A stretch of DNA of 64,000 nucleotides from Molanna angustata (lineage: Eukaryota > Arthropoda > Insecta > Trichoptera > Molannidae): positions 19,785,678-19,849,677 of the forward strand of contig OY754978.1 of NCBI GenBank assembly GCA_963576475.1. The letters run 5' to 3'. Each line of letters begins with the position of its first letter. The first letter of the stretch is position 1. Below, one piece after another: positions 34,148 to 46,014 of this stretch. The notes beneath the pieces were generated by a model, which did not search any database, was not told the origin of the DNA, and saw only the letters and a program-made list of their open reading frames with translations. The position numbers and the translations under genes were made by a program.

Positions 34148-35599
34148 TACATTTTTTTAAAAGAAACAATACCTAAAGCACAAAGATACTATCAAACAAT
34201 TCAAATTCACTCCAAAAACTACGATGTGCCTTGCATAAAACGCATCAATAATCAATTAAATTTAAATTGAAAAAATACCATGTACCTATTTTTTATTTGT
34301 ATTCGGAATATATCTGTATAATAAAATAATATAACAAATAAAATTATAAATAAATACCAGTAAGCATGTAAAATAGCAGAAAACAAAGAGAAAAAAAATC
34401 CCAAATATAAATGGAAAAAAGTCCCATACAAACAGCATAAAAAGGATATAAAGTATTTACGATCAATTTTCAAATGAAATCTGTTATTTTGAAAACTTTT
34501 GTAATTGAGTTGAAAAAGCACAATCCAGGATTTGGAAGTATTGACAAAATAAAACTTTAGTATGCATAAATAACGAAATGACAAATTGGGAAAAAAATAT
34601 TTCAATGACAGCAGGTATCTGCAATAATATGTGAATTTATCCAATAGATGGAAAGATTATTTTTCTCAAAAAGGTATCGTCTCTGTAATCAGTTACTACA
34701 TTTAATATGTACCGTTCGCCCATGCTGAAAATGTCAATATTTTCAAATTACCTCTATAACATGTATGTAGTACACACGGGTGTATGGTAAAATATCCATA
34801 TCAACTTATGACTACGGAACAGAAGTTGGGTACATACTATGTGAAACAAATTAAATTTAATACAGATACCTACGCTGATATATACATTGGACTCTCTTTT
34901 AGCACGGTTTCAAAATAACACGGTACATATTTTTTACGAACATTTCCCAATTATAACCCGCCTTTGTGTAGGTATAGTAGTTGTAGTCAAACATCTTGAA
35001 TTTCTAGCCGAGAAGAGAGTTTGCACGTAAATCAACGAAGCGAAAAGACACAAATTTGCGCTCTGCACAATCGGAAGCTCGTTCAAGATGTTTGGCGAAA
35101 ATTATACATCGTTGTATAATTATTGCTAAACATCTAGAAAAATCACGTGGTGTGCCGAAGACAAACTTGGGTTCTCAGGATTAGCATATGTGTGGACCTC
35201 CAAGCCGAAATTTTCAAAATATTTGGGGATATCTATGCATGCACCATATAAAGAATTCAACAATGCGTAGCTGAAAAGTTATGCATCCTTCAATTCAATT
35301 CATTTTTCATGGCAATTATCAGTCTTTAGGGATAGATTGATGCTATTGGGGTTGTTATAATAATAATAAACACTTGCAAGGAAGTGTTCACTTTCCCTTT
35401 CACTTTCTTTCCATTATTATTATACAGGGTAGGCGGAGAGGATCGGACAACAGAGTCTCATGGCATAAATTTCTCGCATCATTAACGTCCATGTATCGTC
35501 CCATACGCGATATTCTATAATTATTCCTAATCCTTATATGGCTAAGCGTATACTAAACTGTTTGGAATTCGTTATTTAAACTAAACTTCTGAAATTAGT
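34148..35599. other. AT-rich stretch; no supported gene
   Basis: A 130-codon antisense frame (34252-34644) is rich in Phe, Tyr, Leu and Ile, as expected from translating A/T-rich DNA, and has no motif. 34883-34940 (ggactctcttttagcacgg) vaguely recalls pogo-like element ends but no partner end was found. Confidence 0.4.
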
Positions 35600-35714
35600 T
35601 TGCCTATTATGTTCGTTTTAGCTGCGTGCACAAAACAGTTGGTTACAAGTAACCAAACTGTCAAGTAGTTGCAATATTTTGGTTACTATTATTACAGTAA
35701 ACATTTTTTCAGTG
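35600..35714 (+). repeat. Dispersed repeat with CACTGA ends, copy 3 (partial)
   Basis: 'gcgtgcacaaaacagttgg' and the terminal 'attttttcagtg' correspond to gtgtgcacaaaacactagg and tcagtg in the 40692-40896 copy. The left boundary is not defined. Confidence 0.45.
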
Positions 35715-36144
35715 CACCGTGTAAAAAGAGAATCCGGAGTACGGACGAGTATGCAGAAGCATCAGCAGAAACTTCCAGAACATAGATTGGACGCATGTGA
35801 AGAATAATTATTCTTGTCTAAGATGCCAATAACATAACGTCTACGCATGAGTGACATTATCTTTTAACATTAATTAAAGATCTCGCGGTGAAATAGACTA
35901 GGTAATACCGGTACATTGTACTATAGTCTAAAGTTGTGTCATGTATGCAAGTCCAAAGAATAAATCTTGACGATGCTACGGTGTTATCTTCACATTGGAT
36001 CAGAGCTGATTTTGAGTCTAGGGGTCTCAGCGGTCTACATGAGTCACATAAAGGTGCACGTGTCTTTTCTTGCTGTCGACTCATACAATACTAATACCTA
36101 CTTCAACATTATTAGGTAGAAACTATCAATGTACAGTAGGTATA

Positions 36145-37250
<1,106 letters not shown>

Positions 37251-37892
37251 TTATAGAACCTTCGAATATACGGACCTAATAAATATACACATGGATAGTA
37301 ATATTTTTTATACCATTTTATTTATTACAATTCAAGTATCTAAACCACGAATGAGTAATTTGATACAAGTCATCTGCCTTAATATATAAGTAGTCGCTTT
37401 GATAACGATCGTGTCAGATAACTAATTTGTAGTATCAAGTAGCATTTCATACTGAAAATTACTAAATTAAGCGGTCTTTTTAATTTATTCATTTATTGTA
37501 TTTACAGAACTTTAAAAAACACAAATGTTTAAAAAAATATTTCGCTGCTGGGTTCTATATTTAATAAAATCTAAGCTTTAAAATGAATGTAATGATGAAT
37601 AAACTGACAAATATTGTGCAAAATATTAATGCAGCTGTACAAATAGATGTAGGTATACTTTCGACAGAAAAATTTTTTGTTTTTTCACGAACTTGTGACA
37701 AAAAAATACAAATATACCTACTACATTTGAATTTAAACAATTTAAGATAATAATGATCACGTCAGGGTCACCAATTATTGAGGGGTTGATTTGATGTAGT
37801 CTTAAGATTTATCAGAAGGTTATAATAATTATCAGAAGGTTTTCAAATGCGTGTTCTAAATTGTTATCATTTATCATTAAAATCAATTACCC
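37251..37892. other. AT-rich stretch without a recognisable gene
   Basis: Contains a short direct repeat 'atcagaaggtt' at 37811 and 37831; otherwise unassigned. Confidence 0.5.
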
Positions 37893-38376
37893 ACTATTTA
37901 TTTATTTATCGTATGGTACTAGTGAATCAAATGTTTAAATCAAAATGAACAAAACAGCAATGACAGCAATCAAACACAAAACAGCACAATATGTCAACCA
38001 CACATTCACTTCGATGGCTCCGAGCCAATCCCCAAATGCTGGTGTCAATTCGCAAATGTCCAACTTTGGGCCTTCATATGCATGGACGCTGCATTCTTCC
38101 AATATGTGTTGCATTGTTTGAAAGAGGTGGCCGCAATCGCATTGTGCGGATGGAACAAAGCCCCACTTTGCCATAAGGTAATTGCAGCGTCCATGTCCAG
38201 TGCGGATCCTATTCAGGGAGGTCCACAACCTTCTTGGCAGCTCGAATCCTGGAGGTATCTTCGTTGGAGTTTCCATGTACCTATTAACATCTAGGTTGGA
38301 GCTTACCCATTCACTGTGCCAAGTCTCATTCAGCCTGAAGTCCTCACTAACAAGGTTACATCCGAGTTAGCCACTA
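37893..38376 (-). mobile_element. Jockey-like LINE C-terminus with TAAA tail
   Basis: The minus-strand frame runs from about 38372 (NLVSEDFRLNETWHSEW) through PPGFELPRRLWTSLNRIRTG and CNYLMAKWGF to CDCGHLFQTMQHILEEC, then FGDWLGAIEV. The frame then reads into a hydrophobic stretch that is 3'UTR, because relatives end at DWL...L. The tail is ATAAATAAATA at 37895-37907. A tagtgg word on both sides may be the remnant of a target duplication. Same family as 24549-25632. Confidence 0.8.
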
Positions 38377-38687
38377 AATATTTATTAATGAAATAATGCA
38401 ATAAGGGAATGATTTGTCTTAAGTATAAAATAATTTACTCACTTTGCAATACACTGTTTATTCACAAATAACAATCTTTGATTTACGTAAATATTTGACA
38501 ATAAGATTTATAAATTCACACGGCTGATAAAATATCGATTGACGCAGTACGTTGACACTTCGAGAGAGCAATGCCTGGCGGTTGAAAAAATAACTTTTTA
38601 TATTTTTTATGATTGTTTTAGAATCTTCCACAGATGAGTGTTGCCAAGTTTTGACATTTTAGCTATGATTTAGCAAATCACCACAGC

Positions 38688-39040
38688 TTAGAAGAATTTG
38701 TAACAGAACGATGTATGACAGAGTACGAAATGAAGACACAAGGAAAGAATGTAAGATGAAGAATGAATGAATTAAGAACGTCTGGCGAAGAAAATAAACA
38801 AAGATGACAGGAACGGAATATATAAAAAGGTTGGGGGCGCCCTAGAAAAGGATGGCACGAATATATGAACGATATTCTGAAAGACGGAAATGTTAAAAGC
38901 GTGAACAACAGAAGAACATGTATAAGGCGATGTATAAATGTTGATGAGGCGATGAATGTGTGTCAAGATAAAAAAATGTGGCGCTCGGTTCTCTCTGCTT
39001 ATCCCGTGAGGGACATGGCGTGATGGTATGTATATGTATA
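38688..39040 (+). mobile_element. LINE A 3' end, degenerate
   Basis: Nucleotide match to the reverse complement of 27000-27400: 'agaacgatgtatgacagagt', 'ggatggcacgaatatatgaa', 'gcgctcggttctctctgc' and the end 'gacatggcgtgatggtatg'. A stop and frameshifts are present near 38770. Confidence 0.8.
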
Positions 39041-39054
39041 AACACTTACTTGCA

Positions 39055-39118
39055 CCTCTGCAAGTGGCAAGTTTATTACCATATGGCAATTTCTTCCAAC
39101 TAATCAGTGTTTCCAGCT
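39055..39118 (-). mobile_element. SINE family 2, 3' part
   Basis: 'gccatatgg' region in reverse (accatatggcaatttcttcc) continuing to gtgtttccagc, as in 6040-6100. It is joined head to head with SINE 3 at 39122. Confidence 0.7.
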
Positions 39119-39121
39119 CAG

Positions 39122-39290
39122 AGGTATCTGATTGCTGATCCAAGGGTCCCGGGTTCGATTCCCCATGGACACACAGTTTTTAATTGTATTTTCAGTCTAG
39201 ATCTGTGAGACGATTAATATCGTAAGACTCCAGGATGTGGCAACTAGTTATTGCAAATATATGCAAAATTTGAAAAGATCCGAATGAGTA
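39122..39290 (+). mobile_element. SINE family 3, lacking its box A end
   Basis: Begins at 'tatctgattgctgatccaag', inside the tRNA-like head, and continues gggtcccgggttcgattccc and 'gattaatatcgtaagactcc'. The first 27 bp of the family are replaced by SINE 2 sequence. Confidence 0.8.
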
Positions 39291-39299
39291 GTTATGTAC

Positions 39300-39505
39300 T
39301 TTAGTCTTTAATCGATAAAGTAAAATAAACACGCCGTACATACACACAGCACATAGCACACACACATATATACATTGTGATGAAACTTTCCGAATACAAT
39401 CTTAGCATGATACTAGTTGCTAATCTGCAATAAAAAATAGAATTAAAATTGCGAAAGCATAACTTCCAACTATATCTCCTTGGGTTTGTGAGGAGTAATA
39501 ATATA
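39300..39505 (-). repeat. Dispersed repeat family B, copy 5 (5' part)
   Basis: Inverse match to 12700-12925: 'acacgccgtacat', 'gatgaaactttc', 'ttgcgaaagcataact' and 'gtgaggagtaata'. Confidence 0.6.
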
Positions 39506-40194
39506 CACCTATTTTCAAAAACATTCTTCTGAGAATTTTTATTTACAATGTGACAAATTTGTCGTCTTCTTCTTCTGTTATGTCCACGTTTCACTATCAT
39601 AAACTGCCGGAACGACCATTTCATTATGTAGAATTAGCGACCATGTCATTATGTAGAATGAGCGACAGTATTATTATTCATATATTATGATATTATAGTT
39701 AATTTGGTTGTGTTTATATGGTAACAGTAGGAATTCATTTAATTATTTTTTTTACAAATGAAATTGAATCAATGATTTACCATTTTATTGGAACTAGCCG
39801 ATAGATACCAAATACTACTTATTTAATTATTTACGCCGTAAATGTGTGTGTGTGTGTGTGTGTTTGGATTCTTATATAGGTAGTATAGTACCTACCTACC
39901 AAGTTTTCATATCGATTGTGTGAGTGTCGTTCTGTTATCAAAATATTATTATACTTAGTCTACTGTGCAATCCCATCATTTCATAAATAATTCAGACTGT
40001 ATCGAGTAATAACGGACAATGGTGGGGTGACCATGCATTCAAAAATATAAAAATAGTAGAATTGAATCCAAATAAAGGTCGCTCATAAAGTTATGTAACA
40101 GAAAGACTTATGACTGACCTATAAATAATCGTTGGGTGTTAATTGAAATCGGGCCACAAACTGGCTTGACGCACATGGAAGTCGCTTAACAGAT
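39506..40194. other. No gene recognised
   Basis: 39555-39620 reads on the minus strand as VPAVYDSETW, a scrap of an RTE-like RT. A TG run lies at 39845-39862. Otherwise unassigned. Confidence 0.45.
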
Positions 40195-40575
40195 TAAAGC
40201 CGGTTTCAGACCAAAAGCAAAGCTATGTAAGTAAGAGGTCAATTTTCATACTAGCTCACCAGTAGCGGAATTGTTTATAGAAGCCGAAAATCTTGACTTG
40301 CCTATGAATATTATGTTTAGAAATTCAAGACTGTTTTATTGAAACCATACTTGAAGATTAAAAATTGAACTGTATGTAGATATGATGTTTGACAGGGACA
40401 CTATTATTTTGGTGTATCATTTTTAAAAAAATGTCATGGCAACTCAAATGAACAACGATGCAAAAAAACATTAAATTTTCGACATTTCCCAATTTTCGTT
40501 CAGGGTTTGCCCAGTCCGAAGGTTCTAGGTTCGCCCCTAATAAAGCTCACATACATAGTTTGTCTTCTTATTTTC
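40195..40575. mobile_element. Harbinger-like MITE, disrupted copy
   Basis: 'agccggtttcagaccaaaag' to 'catactagctcac' (40195-40259) resumes after the nested hAT-like MITE with agctcacatacatagtttg (40544-40562). The reference copy at 33688-33861 contains 'catactagctcacatagttt' uninterrupted on its minus strand. The distal part is lost. Confidence 0.75.
40260..40542 (-). mobile_element. hAT-like MITE, copy 3, nested in a Harbinger-like MITE
   Basis: Starts CAGTAGCGGAA and ends near CGCCCCTA, the mirror of 6258-6622. The flanking (t/a)agctcac occurs on both sides, and the uninterrupted site in the other Harbinger-like copy shows that these bases were duplicated on insertion. Confidence 0.8.
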
Positions 40576-40691
40576 TTCCTAGTTCACCTAGGACGTCCCT
40601 TTTGGTACATCATCTCCACATCGTACAGTCACGAGTCAGTCAACTACTTCTTCTTAATAATTATTATGTAGATATGTTTGACAACCACATA

Positions 40692-40896
40692 CACTGAAAA
40701 AATATTATGACAACCGAACTGGCTACCTGCGTTTTAGCCAAACCTTTGTTATCAGTAATAAAGGTTTATCTATTTATAACTGTACTGTTTGGCTGTGTGC
40801 ACAAAACACTAGGTTGCACAAGACCAAATGTTTTGTAGTCACTATAGTTCGGTTAATTTAAACATGAAATTTTGTTACTATTAAAAAAAATCAGTG
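40692..40896 (+). repeat. Dispersed repeat with CACTGA ends, copy 2
   Basis: Starts cactgaaaaaatattatg and ends aaaaaaaatcagtg, about 205 bp. Inverse homologue of 11956-12132. Confidence 0.7.
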
Positions 40897-41820
40897 TCTT
40901 GCTTGTGTGTGATTCAATGTTTACATAGTACGACTCTGTCAAAAAAAAAATATACCTGAAAGAAAAAGAAGCCCGTCAATAGTAAATTGACACAACAGAG
41001 AAGTATGTTGAATTAGACAATGCATGAATGTGAGTGAGAGGGCGAATATATACAAAGACTCTAATCTTAACAAGATCCTCAATCTCCGCAGAGCAGACGG
41101 CACACGAAAAGGAAAAAGACTAGTTTTTTGTCGTTAACATAATTTGAATATATTGGTCACCGCAATCAAAACAATATACGAATTACTAATGAAACAATAC
41201 TAGATGGTGTTGCAGAATATTAAAATGAATTCTATAATTCAAACATAACGTTTTGTTAAAAAAAAAAAACAAAAAAAAAATATTATTATAAGCATCCGTC
41301 TTTCCGTTAGAACGTTCAACACTTCAGCCACATATGTAAGTATTTATAATAACAAGACAATTGTTATTTTTCTAACGTATCAATAATAACTTAGAAATGA
41401 ATGTGTTTTGACCAAAATAGATTGAAACGATCATTTTATGTATTGAATAGAATAATACAGTATTATAAGGATATGTTTGTCTATTTTAAGGGCATACCCA
41501 TACTTGAAACTTTATTGTTTCAAAGTACATATAATATAAATAGATTTCTAGGAGGATGGGACCCAAATATCACTTGTGATACTTACGATACCGTTATCTA
41601 CTTTAAAAAATAAAAACAAAGTTTTAACTCAATTCCGTGCCAACGTTTCACGTTCAATTTCCCCGAAAGAAAAGATGTTATTATCCATTTAATTTAAATT
41701 ACAAAAATATCAAAAATAAAAAAATATAACACATTGCCGAGTACCAGAGTGCAAGTACTCTGGTAAAAAAAAGGTGTGCAAAGAACATATTTAAAAACAA
41801 AAGAAACCATATAGGTTTGA
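40897..41820. other. AT-rich stretch without a recognisable gene
   Basis: A small hairpin 'taccagagtgcaagtactctggta' region lies at 41743-41766. A 70-codon frame (41401-41613) has no motif. Confidence 0.5.
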
Positions 41821-41821
41821 G

Positions 41822-42005
41822 ATGGGTGGATGGCGGAGCGGTTAGCGCGCTGGGCTAGTAATCCAGTGATCTCGAGTTCGAATCCTGCCTCTACCGATTT
41901 CGTTCACCTATAGCACAAGCATTTATTTGCTTATTTTAGGAAACGTAGGAAGATGTATATGTTCTTGTTTAACAAGGACATATTCATTTATTATTAAAAA
42001 AATAT
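41822..42005 (+). mobile_element. SINE family 1, well-preserved copy
   Basis: Head gggtggatggcggagcgg and gttcgaatcctgcctctacc, anticodon loop CTAGTAA, body ttcgttcacctatagcacaa, A-rich end at 41990-42005. Lies immediately upstream of a LINE insertion. Confidence 0.85.
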
Positions 42006-42032
42006 ATATATATAGGTATATACAGAATTCCT

Positions 42033-42356
42033 GGTTCCATATGGTACTCGGTGACCCGTTGGAGGTACATCTGTTGGTTGATAGAATTTTTTCACTTCCT
42101 AATCCTGAATAGACTAAGGACGGGTGTAGGAAGGTGCAAGGTTAACCTGGACAGATGGAGAATGCTAGAGGATGACCAGGACATGACATACGAATATGGG
42201 GAGACGCAGAACATGTCACACCTGCTGAACTGCCCACTTATGGTAAGAGGTTGCTCTGAAGAAGATCTGTGGCAAGCGAATGAGAATGCTATTATGGCTG
42301 CAAATTACTAGAGGGACACAATATAGATTGATGATCTTGGACACGAAGTAAGTATG
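42033..42356 (+). mobile_element. Jockey-like LINE tail with 10-bp target duplication (324 bp)
   Basis: Bounded by cagaattcct at 42023-42032 and 42357-42366. Translation gives LNRLRTGVGRCKVNLDRW, MSHLLNCPLMVRGC and EEDLWQANENAIMAANY with a stop at 42309-42311. The expected CXCG reads YEYGE, so the knuckle is lost. The 3' end is ggacacgaagtaagtatg, a tail type shared with 24549-25632. Sister of 19290-19650. Confidence 0.85.
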
Positions 42357-42714
42357 CAGAATTCCTATTGTTTTACAGAATGATGTGAATATAATTTACA
42401 AATCAGTTAAATTTAACAAGTTTATATTATTTTTATTTTGAATCATTTTTATATTCTGTTGCCAGTCTCAAATCTGTTTCAAGTTAGTTGAACCTCACCA
42501 CTCCAATGTACGTCTAGTGGTATTGTGCAAAACTTGTATGTGTTAACGGGGTACATAATCGTCCAACTATATTTTGTGTATTACTATCCACACGTACAGT
42601 GTTATAATAATTCCTGTTTCTCTGTTCTTTTAACATTAATGAATTGGAAATCACTGATATTCCGCAAAATAAATTATCGCAACTTGCGCAGATTGCAATG
42701 AAGTATTCAAAATT

Positions 42715-42925
42715 ATTTGACTTCTTCTTCTTTTTCACGCATCCTGTCGGGTCCCCCCGACGTTGATGATCTATTGGGATATATCTATAACTGTCCCTGT
42801 CCTGTGCGGTTAGAAATAGGCACTCCACACGCCTCATTCCGGTGCATTCGCGAATGTTTCGGAGCCAAGATAGCTTCTTCCTGCCGTCTTCTCTACGACT
42901 TTCAATTTTCCTTTTTATGTATGTA
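42715..42925 (-). mobile_element. LINE 3' end with GAA-triplet tail, antisense
   Basis: Minus-strand words KLSWLRNIREC.GMRRVECLF and a GAAGAAGAAG tail at 42722-42732. Resembles 5430-5640. Confidence 0.6.
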
Positions 42926-42929
42926 TGAA

Positions 42930-43520
42930 TATTTTATTTAGATTTAAAAAATTAGTGCATTTTCTTACATCTAGTAAAAACAAAAACAATATTAACAAGT
43001 TGAAACAAAAACAAATTTACACAGTATGAATTATATAAAAACAGCAAAAAAATTAGAAAATATTCCAATTTACACAAAAATACAAACGAAGCACACAATA
43101 TTTTAAAATAAATATTCCTTTATGTATTCAACACCCAGGCGACGAAAAGCGGCAAGACAGATGCTTCCTTCACACATTATGGCAAATCATTAAACAGTTG
43201 AAAAACTTTGTAATGCACAATATTTTGTGTATACCTGCCAGGTTAATCTGAGGCAGTCTAAAGTCCCGCCGACTTCTCGTCGGGTAGGTGTGAACTTCGA
43301 AATTATAAAGAACATTTTTTTGCAAATATCGCGGTAATCAACTGAAGGATCGAGTATTTCTCGCCTCTCATTATGTGACCAAAATACGAAGTTTTTTGGA
43401 GCTTGACTGGTGTGAACAACTGTCTGTCAGTATTAGCTCTACGCAAGACTTTGCCCACCAACATTGTACTTAGAATAATAATGCATGTGGTCCTTTTAAT
43501 AAAATTTTGCAGATCATTCC
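42930..43520 (-). mobile_element. LINE 3' end (Jockey/CR1-type C-terminus), antisense
   Basis: A minus-strand frame near 43230-43330 reads FEVHTYPTRSRRDFRLPQI, followed by FNCL and FRRLGVEYIKEYLF. The H.Y.TR....P pattern is the end of many Jockey/CR1 RT proteins. The A-rich end is at 42945-43080. Stops interrupt it. Confidence 0.6.
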
Positions 43521-43689
43521 AATTGAAATCGATACGACTAAAAAATCAAGACGAAATTTATGTTTAAACTCTCCATGAATAAATGTAGTTTTTTTCTCCG
43601 TTTCTTTTTTCTCCAGGTATCCAGCAAAAAATCTCTTCAAGAACTTGGTTTTATATTATCATGTATTTCCTGAATGAGATTTGGCCACT

Positions 43690-43915
43690 GTTCAATTGCC
43701 TCCCATCTGTATAGAAATAGGGTTTTAAGTAGTCCTCTTTGTCAGTGTGGCGAGGAGGGTGAAACAATAATTAATCACGTATTTTTTAGCTGAAAAGTCA
43801 ATTCCAATTTCAAAAGTATATACAGAATACTCATCAATCTCCACTTAATATCCAACATATTTTGTCCCTACACAATTGTCATGTATTTTCTGTCATTTCC
43901 AAATTTATATTATTA
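43690..43915 (+). mobile_element. LINE C-terminus scrap
   Basis: SHLYRNRVLSSPLCQCGEEGETIINHVFF: the CXCG...H pattern of Jockey/R1 C-terminal knuckles. A stop replaces the last cysteine. Confidence 0.6.
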
Positions 43916-45020
43916 AATAATCTAAGATTATGATCAAAAATAATTTTCTTTATAAACAGTAAACATAAAATTGGCACAAAGCACTCTTTTCAGGGTGAAT
44001 TTCCTAGTACAAAAAAACTCTCCATTTTTCCTTTTTGAGATTTAAAAATAAAAAAGTAATAGACCAAAAATGATGAAAAAACATAATAAGGCTGAAAAAA
44101 ATTAAAATATGATATATTTGCACCGAAACAGAATAAGGTATTTATCTTTATAGAAAATAATGTAACATTTCTCATGAAATTGTGATTCACATGTCGCTTG
44201 TCACTCCAGCTTAGGGTGCCGCCTTAACAGACAATTGTAATGTGATTTATAGCGTTTTGGAAACGTGATGAAACTATTAAGGGGTAAACCAACGTCTCAT
44301 GATTTAGTATTCATATCGTGAATTAAATTTATTAATTGTACCTAACAGTAAGGATCCAAATGCATCAATCAAAATAAAATATATTTAGGTGCGAATTAAT
44401 AATATGAACCGTCGATTAAAAACAATTGCTTTCATGTTTTAAAGATGGATATCTATAAAAATTGTATTTTTACTAACTTGTAAAATATAATATTATTAGG
44501 GTATTTATTTATGGGACATATACAGTATTATAAAACATAAAAACATAGTGAAATATTAACTTGTGAAGAGAAAACTTCGTACCCAAATTAAGGAAAACAA
44601 CGCGCATGGAGGAGTTTGAGATTTGGTATAGAACTTGTTTTTTTTTAAACTCATATAGTGTTTAAGAAATTATTACCTAGTTTTTTTCTCATGTATGGAT
44701 ACACAAAAATGGCGCTATACCTATATGTAAATTATCCATTTATGATTATTAAAAAACATAAAGTTTATACGGTGAAGCAGCGCAGAATGCTGTTACAAAT
44801 TAATACTTTAAATTAAATAAATATTATTTCACATCAAACCATAGATTGTTACATTTAAACTGGCAATGTCAAACTCAGTTGTTTTATATTCAAATATTGT
44901 TATGTTAAAGAAAAATACATAATCTACTGTGAAACAATATAAATGATACTTAACCAATAACATAAACTTTGTAGTAGGTATGTGTAAAAAAATCTTTGTT
45001 ACCATTTACGAATACATAGA
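43916..45020. other. AT-rich stretch without a recognisable gene
   Basis: The repeat remnant at 44570-44640 matches 3040-3100. Otherwise unassigned. Confidence 0.5.
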
Positions 45021-45609
45021 TCAGGGGGGCAAGTCTGGTACGACCGGCGAAATCAAAACCCTAGTGATTACCCATATCATGGATATAAATATCGTATGGA
45101 TAAATATCGTATAATTAAATAAATATCGTATAATTAAAGTCTGACGAAACGAAAATAGTAACTATTAAAGATACACTGAAACATCTGTATCTGAAATAAA
45201 GCGTTCGTTAGACTTTGAATTATTATTGTTGATTAATTATAGGTATATCTAATGTATATTATGTGTAAGGTTTATTTCAATTTTTTTTTTCTTTCGAATT
45301 TAATTTTTTTTTTCCTCTTTCCTTTTTCAAATTTTTGTTTAGTCTCTGTATCTTTAATATTTAAGATAAGTTTATTGAAATAATTATATGTGAAATTTAT
45401 AATATTATGTGAAAGAGAGAATCTGCTCTGCCAAAAAACTGCTTTGCAGTTTGGCGGGAAACTAAAAATGTATTACTTTTTATTAAAAAATAAATATCTT
45501 AAAAAAAAAAAATATAACATCTAAAGATATTATAGAACTCCATATATTAATTATATCCATGATATGGGTTATCACTAGGGTTTTGATTTCGCCGGTCGGA
45601 CCAGACTTG
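45021..45609. mobile_element. Palindromic MITE family P, copy 4, split by an insertion
   Basis: The left arm begins tcaggggggcaagtctgg and includes the intact terminus. The right arm ends tcggaccagacttg and has lost its last bases. The centre is interrupted from about 45100 to 45516. Arms agree (accctagtgattaccc against accctagtgataaccc). Confidence 0.85.
45100..45516 (+). mobile_element. LINE-type 3' end inserted in MITE P copy 4
   Basis: The segment ends gaaactaaaaatgtatt, then ataaatatcttaaaaaaaaa, with a stem-loop ccaaaaaactgctttgcag just before. The poly(A)-terminated layout fits a LINE 3'UTR. An internal inverted pair (aaagtctgacgaa / ttcgttagacttt) lies at about 45137-45217. The left boundary is uncertain. 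Confidence 0.5.
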
Positions 45610-46009
45610 TTTCAAGAAGCCTGTATTAATTTATTTATCTATTTGAACAATATATAAACAAATATATGTACCTACTTATCACTAGGCAATTTCTTCCTAC
45701 AAACCAAAATATAACACTATGTAATTGTAAGTAGGTACATAATAATGTGTAACTATAAAAAAAAACAAATGATTCACATTTTTGTATCTGATCTTTTGAT
45801 CTTTTTTATTTATAATAAACATGGCATTTTACATAAAGAGGTTTGATAACAATAATAAAGGTATATAAAAAAATTACAATATTATATATATATATATTAT
45901 AGACAGAGATAATGGAAGGGTACACATACACATCCAGACCATAGACACTCTCTTTCGCTTTGCTGTCAATTAAAGCTTTTGCTCTCCAATATGCTTGGGA
46001 TAATCCCTG
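45610..46009. other. No gene recognised
   Basis: AT-rich, including TA run 45881-45898; 45687-45712 is inverse to 16615-16640. Confidence 0.4.
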
Positions 46010-46014
46010 TGTTA

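Noticed and set aside
34252..34644. 130-codon antisense frame, membrane-like
   Set aside because: Phe/Tyr/Leu/Ile-rich from an A-rich template, with no motif, no conserved neighbour and no splice support. One such frame by chance is not surprising in a window this size.
34883..34940. Possible pogo-like element end (ggactctcttttagcacgg)
   Set aside because: No inverted partner, no TA-bounded element and no transposase nearby.
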